In this document: piece after piece, positions 30,392 through 39,260 of the stretch
Layout of the letters: every line of letters starts with the position of its first letter
Numbering within the stretch: position 1 is the first letter of the stretch
Source of the DNA: Candidatus Tayloriibacteriota bacterium
GTDB taxonomy: Bacteria > Patescibacteriota > Minisyncoccia > Phycocordibacterales > PALSA-1337
Length of the DNA stretch: 40,605 bases
Reading direction: 5' to 3'
NCBI GenBank assembly: GCA_028286665.1
Contig: JAQBRD010000014.1
Span: 1-40,605, forward strand
The notes under the pieces: model-generated
Database searches by the model: none
Told to the model about the DNA's origin: nothing
The model's input: the letters and a program-made list of their open reading frames with translations, nothing else
Translations under genes and position numbers: made by a program

Positions 30392-31222
30392 TTATTTGAA
30401 TTCCTCGAGCATTTTTTCTTTGGCTGCGCTGTAATTCCGCTCCATGCTTTCCAGGGTGATGCCGTTTTCTAATTCATACAGCCTGGCGTAAACCATGAAC
30501 CTGGAAAATGCATAGCTGAGCATGATGATCAGCCCCAGGCGCGGATTCTTGAGACCGGTTCTGAATATCCAGCAATATCGTACCATGGCGGCAAGCATGC
30601 GCAGGGAGCTGAACTTTTTTCCGGATCTGTATTTGTAATGAGCTTCTTCTTCTGCGTAAGAAAGATGGCCTGCCGTGAATTTGGCTATATTGTAGGTGCT
30701 GAAATGATGGAGCGCGTACTCCTTCTTTTTCGGCAATGTCATTTTCTGATCGCTGCTTCCGGTGAATTGACCCATGCCGTGCATGTAGTTTTTCTCATAG
30801 TTCATGAAGTCCTTATGATACAGCATCGGCGCGCCTCCTTTGTGGGCGTAATTTCTGGTATTTCCCCAGAGATAGGTATAGAGCGGGATGACGACATGCT
30901 TTATCTTGTCCTGCAGCGATATTCGGACCATTTCTTCCGCCAAAGTCTTCGGAGCGATATTATCCGCATAGCCCCAATATATCCAGTCGGTCTTTGTGAT
31001 GCTTTTTATGAAATCGAAATTCTCCTGCGTCTCCACGTATTTTTTGTCGCTCGGAGGCCTCGGGACGAATCGAGCCCCGAGATGCTCGGATATTTCCTTC
31101 GTCTTGTCGGTGCTGCCTCCGTCAAAGATAATCACCTCTCCGTATCCGATGAGATTCCTGATGACATACGAAATTCTTTTTTCCTCATTGCGCGCGAAGA
31201 TTATGAATGTGATGTTGCTCAT
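30392..31222 (-). CDS. Glycosyltransferase family 2 (WaaE/KdtX-like)
   Basis: 276 aa. ITFIIFARNEEKRISYVIRNL, VIIFDGGSTDKTKEISEHLGARF and a WIYWGYADN segment where many members have the DxD-containing loop. The pattern resembles the LPS beta-glucosyltransferase WaaE branch of GT2. The DxD position reads YADN (about residues 83-86), a reduced metal motif. A hydrophobic C-terminal segment lies at about 230-245. It is 8 bp downstream of the paratose-synthase-like gene. Confidence 0.8.
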   Translation of the reverse strand: MSNITFIIFARNEEKRISYVIRNLIGYGEVIIFDGGSTDKTKEISEHLGARFVPRPPSDKKYVETQENFDFIKSITKTDWIYWGYADNIAPKTLAEEMVRISLQDKIKHVVIPLYTYLWGNTRNYAHKGGAPMLYHKDFMNYEKNYMHGMGQFTGSSDQKMTLPKKKEYALHHFSTYNIAKFTAGHLSYAEEEAHYKYRSGKKFSSLRMLAAMVRYCWIFRTGLKNPRLGLIIMLSYAFSRFMVYARLYELENGITLESMERNYSAAKEKMLEEFK

Positions 31223-31230
31223 GGTGCGAT

Positions 31231-32055
31231 TTATTTCTTATAGCTTGCCACGGTCTTGCGCAAGCCGTCTTTCCAATCGGTTTCTGCCTTCCAGTCGATC
31301 TTGCCGTGATTCTCTGTGGCTGCGTATGAATCCATTATTTCATTGTCCCGGTAGGGCAGCATTCCGAATCCGAGGGCAGATGTGCTTCCGGTGATTTCTT
31401 TCAGATATGTGACTAGCTCCAAGATCGATACGGAATGCCCATGTCCTATTCCGAATTCGACATACTGTTCGAGTTCGTGCTGTTTCTTGAGTATATTGAG
31501 AAAGGCTCGAGCAACATCGTCGACATATACCAGGTCTCGTTTCTGTTCGCCTGGGGTCAAAGGAATCGATTCTGTTTCAGATATCAGCTTCTGTATCATG
31601 ATCGGGATGAATTTATCCGGATTGTCATTCGGTCCGTACATCTGCTCGATGCGGAGGTTGAAGAATTTCATCTTCATGCTTGGGAGAGCGTGCCGAGCGA
31701 TATCCAGAAAATCCTTCTTTGTCTGCACATAATAGCTCTCGTTCTTTTCGAATTTTATCTTGTGGTTGAAGAACGTATCTGAATTGATGAAACACGTCAC
31801 GCCGGCCTGTTCTCCGAGCGAAAGCAGGCGAAGCGGCAATATCAGATTCGGCTCTGAGATTTCCGGCCATGACTCCCTGTTTCTGCCGTAACATGTGGCG
31901 GTGTGGATGATCGCGTCTATCTTGTGCTCGGAAAAGCATTTATTGAGATCATCTCCGCGCAAGAAAGGAATCACCTCGTAGCCTGATTTCAGCAAGAGTT
32001 CTTTTATCCTCGAACCGAGGAAGCCCATGCTGCCTGTAAGTAGAATCTTTTTCAT
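31231..32055 (-). CDS. CDP-paratose/abequose-synthase-like NAD(P)-dependent reductase
   Basis: 274 aa extended SDR. The Rossmann motif is GSMGFLGSR (8-16), and the catalytic pair is Tyr109-x3-Lys113 (YYVQTKK). HTATCYGRNRES (51-62), EQMYGPNDNPDKF, LTPGEQKRDLVYVDDV and the terminal FGMLPYRDNEIMDS follow the RfbS/RfbJ pattern (in RfbS as I recall it: CYGRHNES, LTSGLQQRDFLYIKD). Those enzymes reduce CDP-4-keto-3,6-dideoxyglucose to CDP-paratose or CDP-abequose. That substrate is the predicted product of the RfbF, RfbG and RfbH-like enzymes encoded nearby. The product stereochemistry is uncertain. Confidence 0.72.
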   Translation of the reverse strand: MKKILLTGSMGFLGSRIKELLLKSGYEVIPFLRGDDLNKCFSEHKIDAIIHTATCYGRNRESWPEISEPNLILPLRLLSLGEQAGVTCFINSDTFFNHKIKFEKNESYYVQTKKDFLDIARHALPSMKMKFFNLRIEQMYGPNDNPDKFIPIMIQKLISETESIPLTPGEQKRDLVYVDDVARAFLNILKKQHELEQYVEFGIGHGHSVSILELVTYLKEITGSTSALGFGMLPYRDNEIMDSYAATENHGKIDWKAETDWKDGLRKTVASYKK

Positions 32056-32056
32056 A

Positions 32057-32938
32057 TTATTTTCTGAGTCCGATCGATGAGAGAACTCTTTTTGCGAATT
32101 CCTTCAAGGATATCCAATATGCGCGTATGAAGAAATAAGATCTCACCTTGTAGTGGGGAATATTCAAATCGTACAAGTCGCTGATCCAGAATACGGTCTT
32201 TGCGGTAAGTTTTGCCCGTGCCATGCTGTTTTCGAGCCCTGGAAACGAATCCCATCGCATATTGTCGTTGCGGGTTTTTATCACAGGCTCTGCCAGGATC
32301 GCGCATGGTGAATCCTTGAATATGGTCAGAAATGCGAATAGGTGATTCACCTGGCATCCGACGAATTTCTCTTTTCCCGCGAACTCCATCCAGGCCTTCC
32401 GGGCGAATAGGTGCGACATGCCGCCGAAATTTCCGACGAGGTCCATGTAGTCAGGAATCGATCGAACGAATTCCGAAAGGCTCCCGTAGCTGATGTCTTC
32501 CTGCATCTTCCTGTTCGGGTGCGAGACGACGGGATTGGCTAGTTCGTGATCGTACCCCCAGCCATTCAGAAGATAGTAGGGGAACTTCAATGTCTGTATC
32601 TTGTGGATGAGCACCGAAAAGCTGCCGGGAAAGAAGGCGTCATCATCTCCGATCGGCAGGCAGAATTCGCCGCTGCTTTTCTCGATGACGCTGAGGAAGT
32701 TCCGGTCGAAGCCGATATTGTTCTCGTTCTTGTAATACTTGATATTCGGGTATTTCGCCTGAAATTCCCTGACTACATCCTCCGTGTTGTCATCGCTCGC
32801 GTTGTCTGAGATTATCACTTCGACTTTGGCGTATGCATCTGCGTCTTCGAACTGGGAAACGATGCTGTTCAGGCAATCCTTCAGGCAATGAGCCCTCTTG
32901 TAGGTAGGTATGCAGATACTGAGAAGGGGCGCATTCAT
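32057..32938 (-). CDS. Glycosyltransferase family 2 (abequosyltransferase-like)
   Basis: 293 aa. LSICIPTYKRAHCLKDCLNSI, VIISDNASDDNTEDVV and CLPIGDDDAFFPGS (DDD metal site at about 97-99) define a GT2 enzyme. The opening and the NIKYYKNENNIGFDRNF segment resemble O-antigen dideoxyhexosyltransferases such as WbaV. That would fit a locus making CDP-dideoxyhexose, but substrate prediction within GT2 is unreliable. It is 1 bp upstream of the paratose-synthase-like gene. Confidence 0.82.
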   Translation of the reverse strand: MNAPLLSICIPTYKRAHCLKDCLNSIVSQFEDADAYAKVEVIISDNASDDNTEDVVREFQAKYPNIKYYKNENNIGFDRNFLSVIEKSSGEFCLPIGDDDAFFPGSFSVLIHKIQTLKFPYYLLNGWGYDHELANPVVSHPNRKMQEDISYGSLSEFVRSIPDYMDLVGNFGGMSHLFARKAWMEFAGKEKFVGCQVNHLFAFLTIFKDSPCAILAEPVIKTRNDNMRWDSFPGLENSMARAKLTAKTVFWISDLYDLNIPHYKVRSYFFIRAYWISLKEFAKRVLSSIGLRK

Positions 32939-32985
32939 AACGTCCCGCCATTGTACACTTTTTCAATAAAAATGTGTATGCATTC

Positions 32986-34278
32986 TTATCTGAAGAGATT
33001 CAGCAGTATCTTCCGTGATTTCTTGAATAGGATCAGGCTGAAAAAAGGCACTACATAGGAAATGAGGCTGGCGTAGGCAGCGCCGGCCATTCCGTACTTA
33101 GGAATCATCACAAGGTTCAATCCGACGTTCGTTATCATTCCCAAGAAAGTCGTTGCCAATATTATCTTCGTCATATTCTCGGTTATAAGCAGCTGCTGGC
33201 TCATCAGGTTCAGCGCGGCGCCAATATTGCTCCATACATATATCTTGAGCACGCCGACCGCTCCGATAAAACCTGTCCCGAAGATGATTATGACGAGATA
33301 GTTCGAAAAGAGGGCTGTCGGCAGGGCAGTGAGCACCGATATGCCCGCGATGAGGATGAAAAGCTTTTTCGTTCTGCGGTAATAGAGTTCCTCGGATGTC
33401 TTCTTGGCATTTATTATTGCCGGAAAAAGTCCTCCGATGATGATGTTCGGTATGAAATACCATAATTCCGATATGCGCACCGCTGAATCGTACAAGCCTA
33501 CTGATTCCGAACTCAGCATGTTCTTTATCATGACCTGGTCGATCCGTGCGTATATGGCGAAAAAAGCCGAAGCGAAAATAAGCGGAAACGAATCTCGCGC
33601 GATGGATTTCGCTATTGCCTTGTCGAATTTCCAATTCCGAATCGTGCCGTATTCTCTGGTCCTCAGGTACAGGATTCCGATGGTGTAGAGTATCGGCTCG
33701 AGAAGGAGCACTCCTGCAAGATATATGACGCCCCCGCCGTAAAACATCACTCCTATCTTCAGGATATTCAGGATCAGCACTATTAGGGTGGAAAGGATTG
33801 ACGGACCTTTTGATTTCGCTTCAGCCTGGAATTCATAGCTGAGCAGTTGGAAAGAGCTGAAGATGAAAGTCAGGCTTACGATGCATATGAGAATGAACGA
33901 TACGTCTTTCGGAGACCAGATGAATGCGGATATGATGCAGACAATGGTAGTGATGCTCGAGGCCGCTAATCGCAGAGTCATTGCGCTGCCCATGTACCCG
34001 TTTCGCTTTTCAGGATGCCGGACGAGATCCCTGCACAATATCTGCTCGATGCCGAAAGACGCTAAAAAACCGAAAAGACCGACGAAGCTCGTCGCGTAAC
34101 TGAGCTGTCCATAGTTCGCAGCACCGAGATTCCTTGCGATATATGCCGTGCTTACAAAAGAGATCGCCATGCTTCCTAATCTGGCGAAGAACATCCAACC
34201 GATATTTTGGAAGTGCTTCTGGAAGCCGGCATGCTGCCATTTTTCCCGTATGAGATTGATGAGGGTCCGGTATGTCAT
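32986..34278 (-). CDS. Oligosaccharide flippase (Wzx/MATE-like)
   Basis: 430 aa with about twelve hydrophobic helices. The N-terminal FQNIGWMFFARLGSMAISFVSTAYIARNLG and GQLSYATSFVGLFGFLASFG are typical of polysaccharide-biosynthesis flippases. It should move undecaprenyl-linked oligosaccharide units across the cytoplasmic membrane for polymerisation or ligation. It lies between the RfbH-like and GT2 genes, and the partial O-antigen ligase/polymerase at the right end would act after it. Confidence 0.9.
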   Translation of the reverse strand: MTYRTLINLIREKWQHAGFQKHFQNIGWMFFARLGSMAISFVSTAYIARNLGAANYGQLSYATSFVGLFGFLASFGIEQILCRDLVRHPEKRNGYMGSAMTLRLAASSITTIVCIISAFIWSPKDVSFILICIVSLTFIFSSFQLLSYEFQAEAKSKGPSILSTLIVLILNILKIGVMFYGGGVIYLAGVLLLEPILYTIGILYLRTREYGTIRNWKFDKAIAKSIARDSFPLIFASAFFAIYARIDQVMIKNMLSSESVGLYDSAVRISELWYFIPNIIIGGLFPAIINAKKTSEELYYRRTKKLFILIAGISVLTALPTALFSNYLVIIIFGTGFIGAVGVLKIYVWSNIGAALNLMSQQLLITENMTKIILATTFLGMITNVGLNLVMIPKYGMAGAAYASLISYVVPFFSLILFKKSRKILLNLFR

Positions 34279-34306
34279 GAATCTATTCTATTTTCCGCAC
34301 AGGATG

Positions 34307-35524
34307 CTATTTCGACAGGAATTCCGAGAACTTTCCTTTCAAGTATTCTATCTGATCGTCATTGAGCCCGTGATGGCAGGCGACGACGAAGCCGTGTTCC
34401 ATGATCTGTTCGGTATTGTGATAGCGTTCGTTTATCTGTCGGTGAGTTATATCCTTGAATCCAGGCTGCTTCATGATATTTCCAGTGAAGATCGGCCGAG
34501 TCTGGATGTTGTTTTCTTCGAGGAATGTAATGATCTGCATGCGCGTGAACGGAGCTCCAGGCTTGATAATAAGAGGGAAAGCAAGCCATGCGGTCGTGGT
34601 GTTCGGCGTCTGTTTCGGAAGAATGAAGTGGTGATCATGCTGCTTGAAGAACTTCAGAAGGGAAGCGAAGTTCTTCTTTCTCTCGGAAAGGAACTTCGGG
34701 AGCTTCTTGAACTGCTCCAAAGCGAATGCGGATGAGAGTTCGAGCGGGAGGAAGTTGTACCCGATCTCGCTGAAGATGAATTTGTTATCGTACGGAATGC
34801 CGTGGAGCTTGTTCTTGAATCTATTTTTGAGCAATTCCGAATTGGCTTTTTCGCCGAAAAGGGAAGACTGGCGTCCCCAGCCGCGGAGAACTACGAGCCG
34901 GTCGACCCACTTCTGATCGTTGACCATGACCATGCCGCCGCCGCCCGCTCCGTTGATGATGTGCGATCCGTAGAAGCTCGTCGTAGAAATATGCGAATGC
35001 GTGCCAGTCGGCTTTCCTTCGAATTTCCCGCCGAGCGTATCGCATGAATCCTCGATGAACCAGAGCTTGTGCTTCTTTGCCAATGCAGCGAGACCTTTCA
35101 TGTTCGGAATGTTGCCCATGAGGGATGGGATCATCAGCGCTCTCGTCTTTTCCGTGATTGCTCGCTCGACTTCTTTCAGATTGATCACATAAGTGTCTGG
35201 ATCGACATCGACAAAGACAGGAACAAGTCCTTTATGCACGATTGGCGCAACCACCGTAGCGAAAGTAAGGATCGGAGTGATGACTTCGGAGCCTTTCGGC
35301 AGATTGAGCAGCTCGAATGCAAGAAGGTTCGCGGATGATCCTGAATTCACCATGACTCCGAATTTTTTGCCGAACAGCTTTGAGATTTTCTTTTCGAATT
35401 CCTTCGTATGCTCGCCGAGGGCGGTATTTCCTTTGAGAACTTTCACTACCGCGTCGATTTCTTCCTGGCCGTGCACTGAAAAACCGTAGGGAACTCTCAT
35501 TTTGGATTGCGGTGATTTGGGCAT
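34307..35524 (-). CDS. rfbH: RfbH/ColD-like PMP-dependent 3-dehydratase without Fe-S cysteines
   Basis: 405 aa DegT/AHBA-fold protein. Asp159 (IEDSCDTLGG) binds the cofactor ring. The Schiff-base Lys of aminotransferases is His188 (SFYGSHIING), as in the dehydratases E1 and ColD. E1 has four Cys for a [2Fe-2S] cluster after RDWGRD; here the matching stretch (RGWGRQSSLFG to NRF, about 214-236) has none. It probably removes the 3-hydroxyl of CDP-4-keto-6-deoxyglucose by a ColD-type mechanism that needs no E3 reductase. It is divergent from rfbG by 92 bp. Confidence 0.82.
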   Translation of the reverse strand: MPKSPQSKMRVPYGFSVHGQEEIDAVVKVLKGNTALGEHTKEFEKKISKLFGKKFGVMVNSGSSANLLAFELLNLPKGSEVITPILTFATVVAPIVHKGLVPVFVDVDPDTYVINLKEVERAITEKTRALMIPSLMGNIPNMKGLAALAKKHKLWFIEDSCDTLGGKFEGKPTGTHSHISTTSFYGSHIINGAGGGGMVMVNDQKWVDRLVVLRGWGRQSSLFGEKANSELLKNRFKNKLHGIPYDNKFIFSEIGYNFLPLELSSAFALEQFKKLPKFLSERKKNFASLLKFFKQHDHHFILPKQTPNTTTAWLAFPLIIKPGAPFTRMQIITFLEENNIQTRPIFTGNIMKQPGFKDITHRQINERYHNTEQIMEHGFVVACHHGLNDDQIEYLKGKFSEFLSK

Positions 35525-35539
35525 TTTTTATATTGAATT

Positions 35540-35557
35540 ATGCTATGATATTAGCAT
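35540..35557. promoter_or_regulatory. Palindrome in the rfbH-rfbG divergent region, site 1
   Basis: ATGCTA-TGATAT-TAGCAT is a perfect 6-6-6 inverted repeat 16 bp from the rfbH-like start. No T tract follows. An operator role is possible. Confidence 0.35.
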
Positions 35558-35582
35558 CTTTAGGTTTTTTTACAATCAATCC

Positions 35583-35597
35583 GCCTATTATATAGGC
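35583..35597. promoter_or_regulatory. Palindrome in the rfbH-rfbG divergent region, site 2
   Basis: GCCTA-TTATA-TAGGC is a perfect 5-5-5 inverted repeat that contains TATTAT, a possible -10 box for rfbG. A protein bound here would cover the rfbG promoter. Confidence 0.35.
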
Positions 35598-35616
35598 CAG
35601 ATTTGATGGATCGAGC

Positions 35617-36684
35617 ATGAAAAGCTTCTACGAAAACAAAAAAATACTCATTACCGGCCACACTGGCTTCAAAGGATCGTGGCTGACCCAGATCCTGCTC
35701 AATTTCGGGGCAGATGTCGTCGGCGTTTCCTTGCCGCCGGATACTGCTCCGAATCTCTTCGGCGAACTGAAGATAGAAGGAAGGATGAAGAATTATTTTC
35801 TCGATATCGCTGATTTCGACGGATTGAGAAAGATCTTTGCAGAAGAGAAGCCGGAGATCGTCTTCCACCTCGCGGCGCAGCCGATCGTGCGCATGAGCTA
35901 TGACGATCCCTTGAGGACCATCTCGTCCAATGCCATGGGAACTGCCCATGTGCTTCAGGCAATAAAGGACGTCGGAGGAATCAAGTCTGCCGTGATCATC
36001 ACGACAGACAAGGTATATGAAAACAGGGAATCGCAGCACCCGTATCAGGAAAGCGATGCTTTGGGCGGCTATGATCCGTACAGCGCGAGCAAGGCGGCTG
36101 CCGACATCATCGCAAACTCCTATATCCGATCCTTCTTCAATCCGAAGGATTTCGGAATGAAGCATCATACGTTGATCGCGATCGCGCGAGCAGGGAATGT
36201 CATCGGCGGCGGCGACTGGGCTCCGTATCGGCTCATTCCCGATGTCGTCAGATCGATTTATGAAAAGAACGAGCCGGTAGAAATCCGAAGCCCCGGTGCG
36301 ATCCGTCCTTGGGAGCACGTTCTCGAGCCGCTCTCGGGCTACCTCATTCTTGCCAAAGGACTCTATGAAGGAAGGCACGATCTTTCCACCGCTTGGAATT
36401 TCGGCCCGGAAGACGAGAGCTTTCTGACCGTGCAGCAGCTCGTCGATGCGGCGATACGGATTCTCGGCAAGGGCTCAGTCGACATCAGGCCTGATGATTC
36501 CAAGCATGAAGCGAACATCCTCAAGCTCGATATCGGCAAAGCGAAGAAGCTTCTCGGTTGGCATCCGAAATTCGATTTCAAGCAGAACTTGCAATATACA
36601 TTCGATTGGTACAAGAATTACTATGAAAAGAGGGAAGATGTAGTAGAATTCACCAACAAGCAGATAGAAACTTTTTTCAAATAA
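35617..36684 (+). CDS. rfbG: CDP-glucose 4,6-dehydratase
   Basis: 355 aa extended SDR. The NAD motif is GHTGFKG (14-20), TTDKVYEN (129-136) holds the active-site Thr-Asp-Lys, and the catalytic pair is Tyr155-x3-Lys159 (PYSASKAA). ARAGNVIGGGDWA and RPWEHVLEPLSGYL are marks of CDP-glucose dehydratases as opposed to dTDP- or GDP-specific ones. It makes CDP-4-keto-6-deoxyglucose. The cytidylyltransferase gene follows 6 bp later, opening the plus-strand operon. Confidence 0.93.
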   Translation: MKSFYENKKILITGHTGFKGSWLTQILLNFGADVVGVSLPPDTAPNLFGELKIEGRMKNYFLDIADFDGLRKIFAEEKPEIVFHLAAQPIVRMSYDDPLRTISSNAMGTAHVLQAIKDVGGIKSAVIITTDKVYENRESQHPYQESDALGGYDPYSASKAAADIIANSYIRSFFNPKDFGMKHHTLIAIARAGNVIGGGDWAPYRLIPDVVRSIYEKNEPVEIRSPGAIRPWEHVLEPLSGYLILAKGLYEGRHDLSTAWNFGPEDESFLTVQQLVDAAIRILGKGSVDIRPDDSKHEANILKLDIGKAKKLLGWHPKFDFKQNLQYTFDWYKNYYEKREDVVEFTNKQIETFFK

Positions 36685-36690
36685 AACATC

Positions 36691-37476
36691 ATGAAAGTCG
36701 TCATACTCGCAGGAGGATTGGGAACTCGCTTGAGCGAGGAAACTCACATTAAGCCGAAGCCGATGGTAGAGATAGGCGGAAAGCCCATCCTTTGGCATAT
36801 CATGAAGATATATTCCCACTACGGATACAATGAATTCATCATCTGCCTCGGATACAAGGGCTATCATATAAAGGAGTGGTTCAACAACTATTATCTCCAC
36901 AACAGCGACGTGACATTCGATCTGGAGCACAACTCGGTCCAATATAAGAAAAATCGCGCAGAAAAATGGAACGTGACGCTCGTCGATACGGGGGACAATA
37001 CGCTGACCGGAGGAAGAATCAAGCGGATACAGGAATATGTGGGGGACGAAGCGTTCATGCTCACGTACGGCGATGGCGTCGCGAACATAGATATACCTGA
37101 TCTCATCAAATTCCATCAGAGCAGCAAGTCGGTCGCGACGATAACGGCAGTGACTCCGGAGGGGCGTTTCGGACTGATGAGCGTCGCAGACGGCAGCAAT
37201 TTCGTCCAATCATTCAGCGAGAAGACCGATAATAACAATAGGGTGAACGGAGGCTTCTTCGTCTTTGAGCCCGAGATCTTCGAATATATCCAGGATGGGG
37301 ACGCGACAATTTTCGAAAAAGGACCTCTGGAAAACCTGGCGAAAGACGGAAAGCTCAAGGCGTATGTTCATGACGGCTTTTGGAAGCCGATGGACAGCCT
37401 GAATGACAGGAATAAGCTCGAGGCGATGTGGGCGGAGAAGAAAGCCCCTTGGAAAATCTGGAATGAAACCAACTAA
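36691..37476 (+). CDS. rfbF: Glucose-1-phosphate cytidylyltransferase
   Basis: 261 aa. AGGLGTRLSEET (7-18) and KPKPMVEIGGKPILWHIM (21-38) form the nucleotidyltransferase signature. YGDGVANIDI and GRFGLM follow, and the C-terminal FWKPMDSLNDRNKLEAMW is typical of RfbF. It makes CDP-glucose from CTP and glucose-1-phosphate, the entry to CDP-dideoxyhexoses. Its last 14 bases overlap the ThDP-enzyme gene, so translation is probably coupled. Confidence 0.95.
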   Translation: MKVVILAGGLGTRLSEETHIKPKPMVEIGGKPILWHIMKIYSHYGYNEFIICLGYKGYHIKEWFNNYYLHNSDVTFDLEHNSVQYKKNRAEKWNVTLVDTGDNTLTGGRIKRIQEYVGDEAFMLTYGDGVANIDIPDLIKFHQSSKSVATITAVTPEGRFGLMSVADGSNFVQSFSEKTDNNNRVNGGFFVFEPEIFEYIQDGDATIFEKGPLENLAKDGKLKAYVHDGFWKPMDSLNDRNKLEAMWAEKKAPWKIWNETN

Positions 37477-39241
37477 GAAATCATGCGCTGAAATAATCGT
37501 GGACTTTCTGGTCGATAAGAAAATCGACCGCGTATTCGACTTGAGCGGCGGCATGATCGCTTTTATGGAAGATGCCATCAGCAACAGGGATGGAATCGAC
37601 TGCTTTCCGATGCATCACGAACAGGCGGCTGGATTCGCGGCTGAAGGGTATGCCCGCATGAATCAGAATTTCGGAGTCGCTATGGCGACGAGCGGCCCCG
37701 GCGCAATGAATCTCATGACCGCCATCGGAAGCAGCTATTTCGATTCCATTCCTACGATGTTCATCGTCGGACAGGTGCATGCTGAGAATATAAAGAAGCG
37801 CGAGCATGTGCGGCAGGAGGGGTTCCAGGAAACCGACATCGTCAGTGTTTCTAAGCCGGTATCGAAGTATGCGGTGCAAGTACTCGATCCAAGCATGCTC
37901 GTGTATGAGCTCGAAAAATCACATTTCATCATGAAGAGCGGCCGCAGCGGCTCTGTCGTCATCGATATCCCTATCAATATCCAGCGCACGGAGGTCGAGG
38001 TCGCGAGCCTCATGCATTTCATCGGATCATCCGAGCATGCAGAGATGATGAAAGCATCAGACCGGCATTCCGTGGAGCAGGTCGAAGAGAAAGTTCAGCA
38101 GCTCGAGGAGCTGCTGAAGAATTCCCGGGCGCCGCTTGCTATCATCGGCAACGGAGTGCGGCTTTCAGATACGGCCGACGCGCTCGCGGACTTTGTCAGG
38201 AGGAATAATCTTCCGGTCGTCACGTCGCTTCTCGGAGTCGATTCGTTCGAGTACGGAGAGAGGCTTGTCGGGTTCATCGGTTCTAATGGCAACAGGGAAG
38301 CCAATATCGCCTTCGCAAATGCCGATCTGATCATCGCTCTCGGTACCAGGCTCGACATGCGCCAGACCGGAGATCCGAAGTTCTTCAATCCGGCCGCAAC
38401 CGTCGTCCATGTGGATATAGACAAGCATTCCTTGAACTACGCCATAAAGTCAGCCCTGACATTCGAGATGCATCTGACGGATTTCTTCGCTGCAGCCCAA
38501 AAGATAGAAACCCCAGAAAAAGCAGCCTGGTTTTCCTTCATCAGGTCTGTCAGGAGCCAGTTCGCAAGGCCGTTCATCTATAGCCCCGACAAAGTCGATC
38601 CGAATACATTCATCCACGAGCTTTCCTCGGCTGCTTCTCCTGCTGCGGTCGTCGTCGTCGATGTCGGGCAGAATCAGATGTGGACGGCGCAGTCATGGAA
38701 GATCAAGAAAGGCCAGCGGCTGCTATTTTCAGGCGGAATGGGCGCTATGGGCTTCTCTTTGCCGGCCGCAATCGGTGCCTGGTGCGCAGGTTCCGGGCCG
38801 GAGATCATATCCGTATGCGGCGATGGCGGCTTTCAGATAAATATCCAGGAAATGGAAACCGTGAGCCGGAATAATATCCCTCTGAAATTATTCATACTGA
38901 ATAATAATTCCTTGGGAATGGTCCGGGAATTCCAAGATCTGTATTTCAATAAGAACTATCAGTCAACTGTCGTCGGATACGGCTGCCCAGATCTGAAGAA
39001 GATAGCGAATGCATTCGATTTCGAATACCTGAGGATCGAAGGATTGGACAAGGATGATCCGGCCTTGAAGGGCGTGCTTCAAAGCAAGAAACCCGTCCTC
39101 ATCGAGGTCACGATCGACATGCTCGCAGCGCTGCAGCCGAAAATCGTCTACGGACATGCCTTGGACGATCAGGCTCCGTATCTCGATGAAGCGCAGAAGA
39201 AAACTTTGGAAAAGCTGAAATCAGACCTGCAGGCTTCGTGA
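37463..39241 (+). CDS. ThDP-dependent enzyme, acetohydroxyacid-synthase-like (YerE candidate)
   Basis: 592 aa from the ATG at 37463. HHEQAAGFAAEGYARM carries the ThDP-activating Glu53, ATSGPGAMNLMTAIGSSYFDSIP follows, and the C-terminal ThDP-Mg motif is GDGGFQ..NNNSLGM (from about residue 453). The fold is the three-domain acetolactate-synthase type. Between a CDP-sugar pathway and a reductase, the best parallel is YerE, which transfers a two-carbon unit from pyruvate to CDP-4-keto-3,6-dideoxyglucose to form a branched sugar. A catabolic or ordinary acetolactate synthase is less likely without ilv genes. Confidence 0.78.
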   Translation: MKPTKKSCAEIIVDFLVDKKIDRVFDLSGGMIAFMEDAISNRDGIDCFPMHHEQAAGFAAEGYARMNQNFGVAMATSGPGAMNLMTAIGSSYFDSIPTMFIVGQVHAENIKKREHVRQEGFQETDIVSVSKPVSKYAVQVLDPSMLVYELEKSHFIMKSGRSGSVVIDIPINIQRTEVEVASLMHFIGSSEHAEMMKASDRHSVEQVEEKVQQLEELLKNSRAPLAIIGNGVRLSDTADALADFVRRNNLPVVTSLLGVDSFEYGERLVGFIGSNGNREANIAFANADLIIALGTRLDMRQTGDPKFFNPAATVVHVDIDKHSLNYAIKSALTFEMHLTDFFAAAQKIETPEKAAWFSFIRSVRSQFARPFIYSPDKVDPNTFIHELSSAASPAAVVVVDVGQNQMWTAQSWKIKKGQRLLFSGGMGAMGFSLPAAIGAWCAGSGPEIISVCGDGGFQINIQEMETVSRNNIPLKLFILNNNSLGMVREFQDLYFNKNYQSTVVGYGCPDLKKIANAFDFEYLRIEGLDKDDPALKGVLQSKKPVLIEVTIDMLAALQPKIVYGHALDDQAPYLDEAQKKTLEKLKSDLQAS

Positions 39242-39260
39242 TGCATGGCCGCGCTCATAT

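Noticed and set aside
37403-37462. Longer start for the ThDP enzyme inside rfbF
   Set aside because: The extension is Arg-rich out-of-frame rfbF sequence; ThDP-enzyme homology starts at the ATG at 37463.
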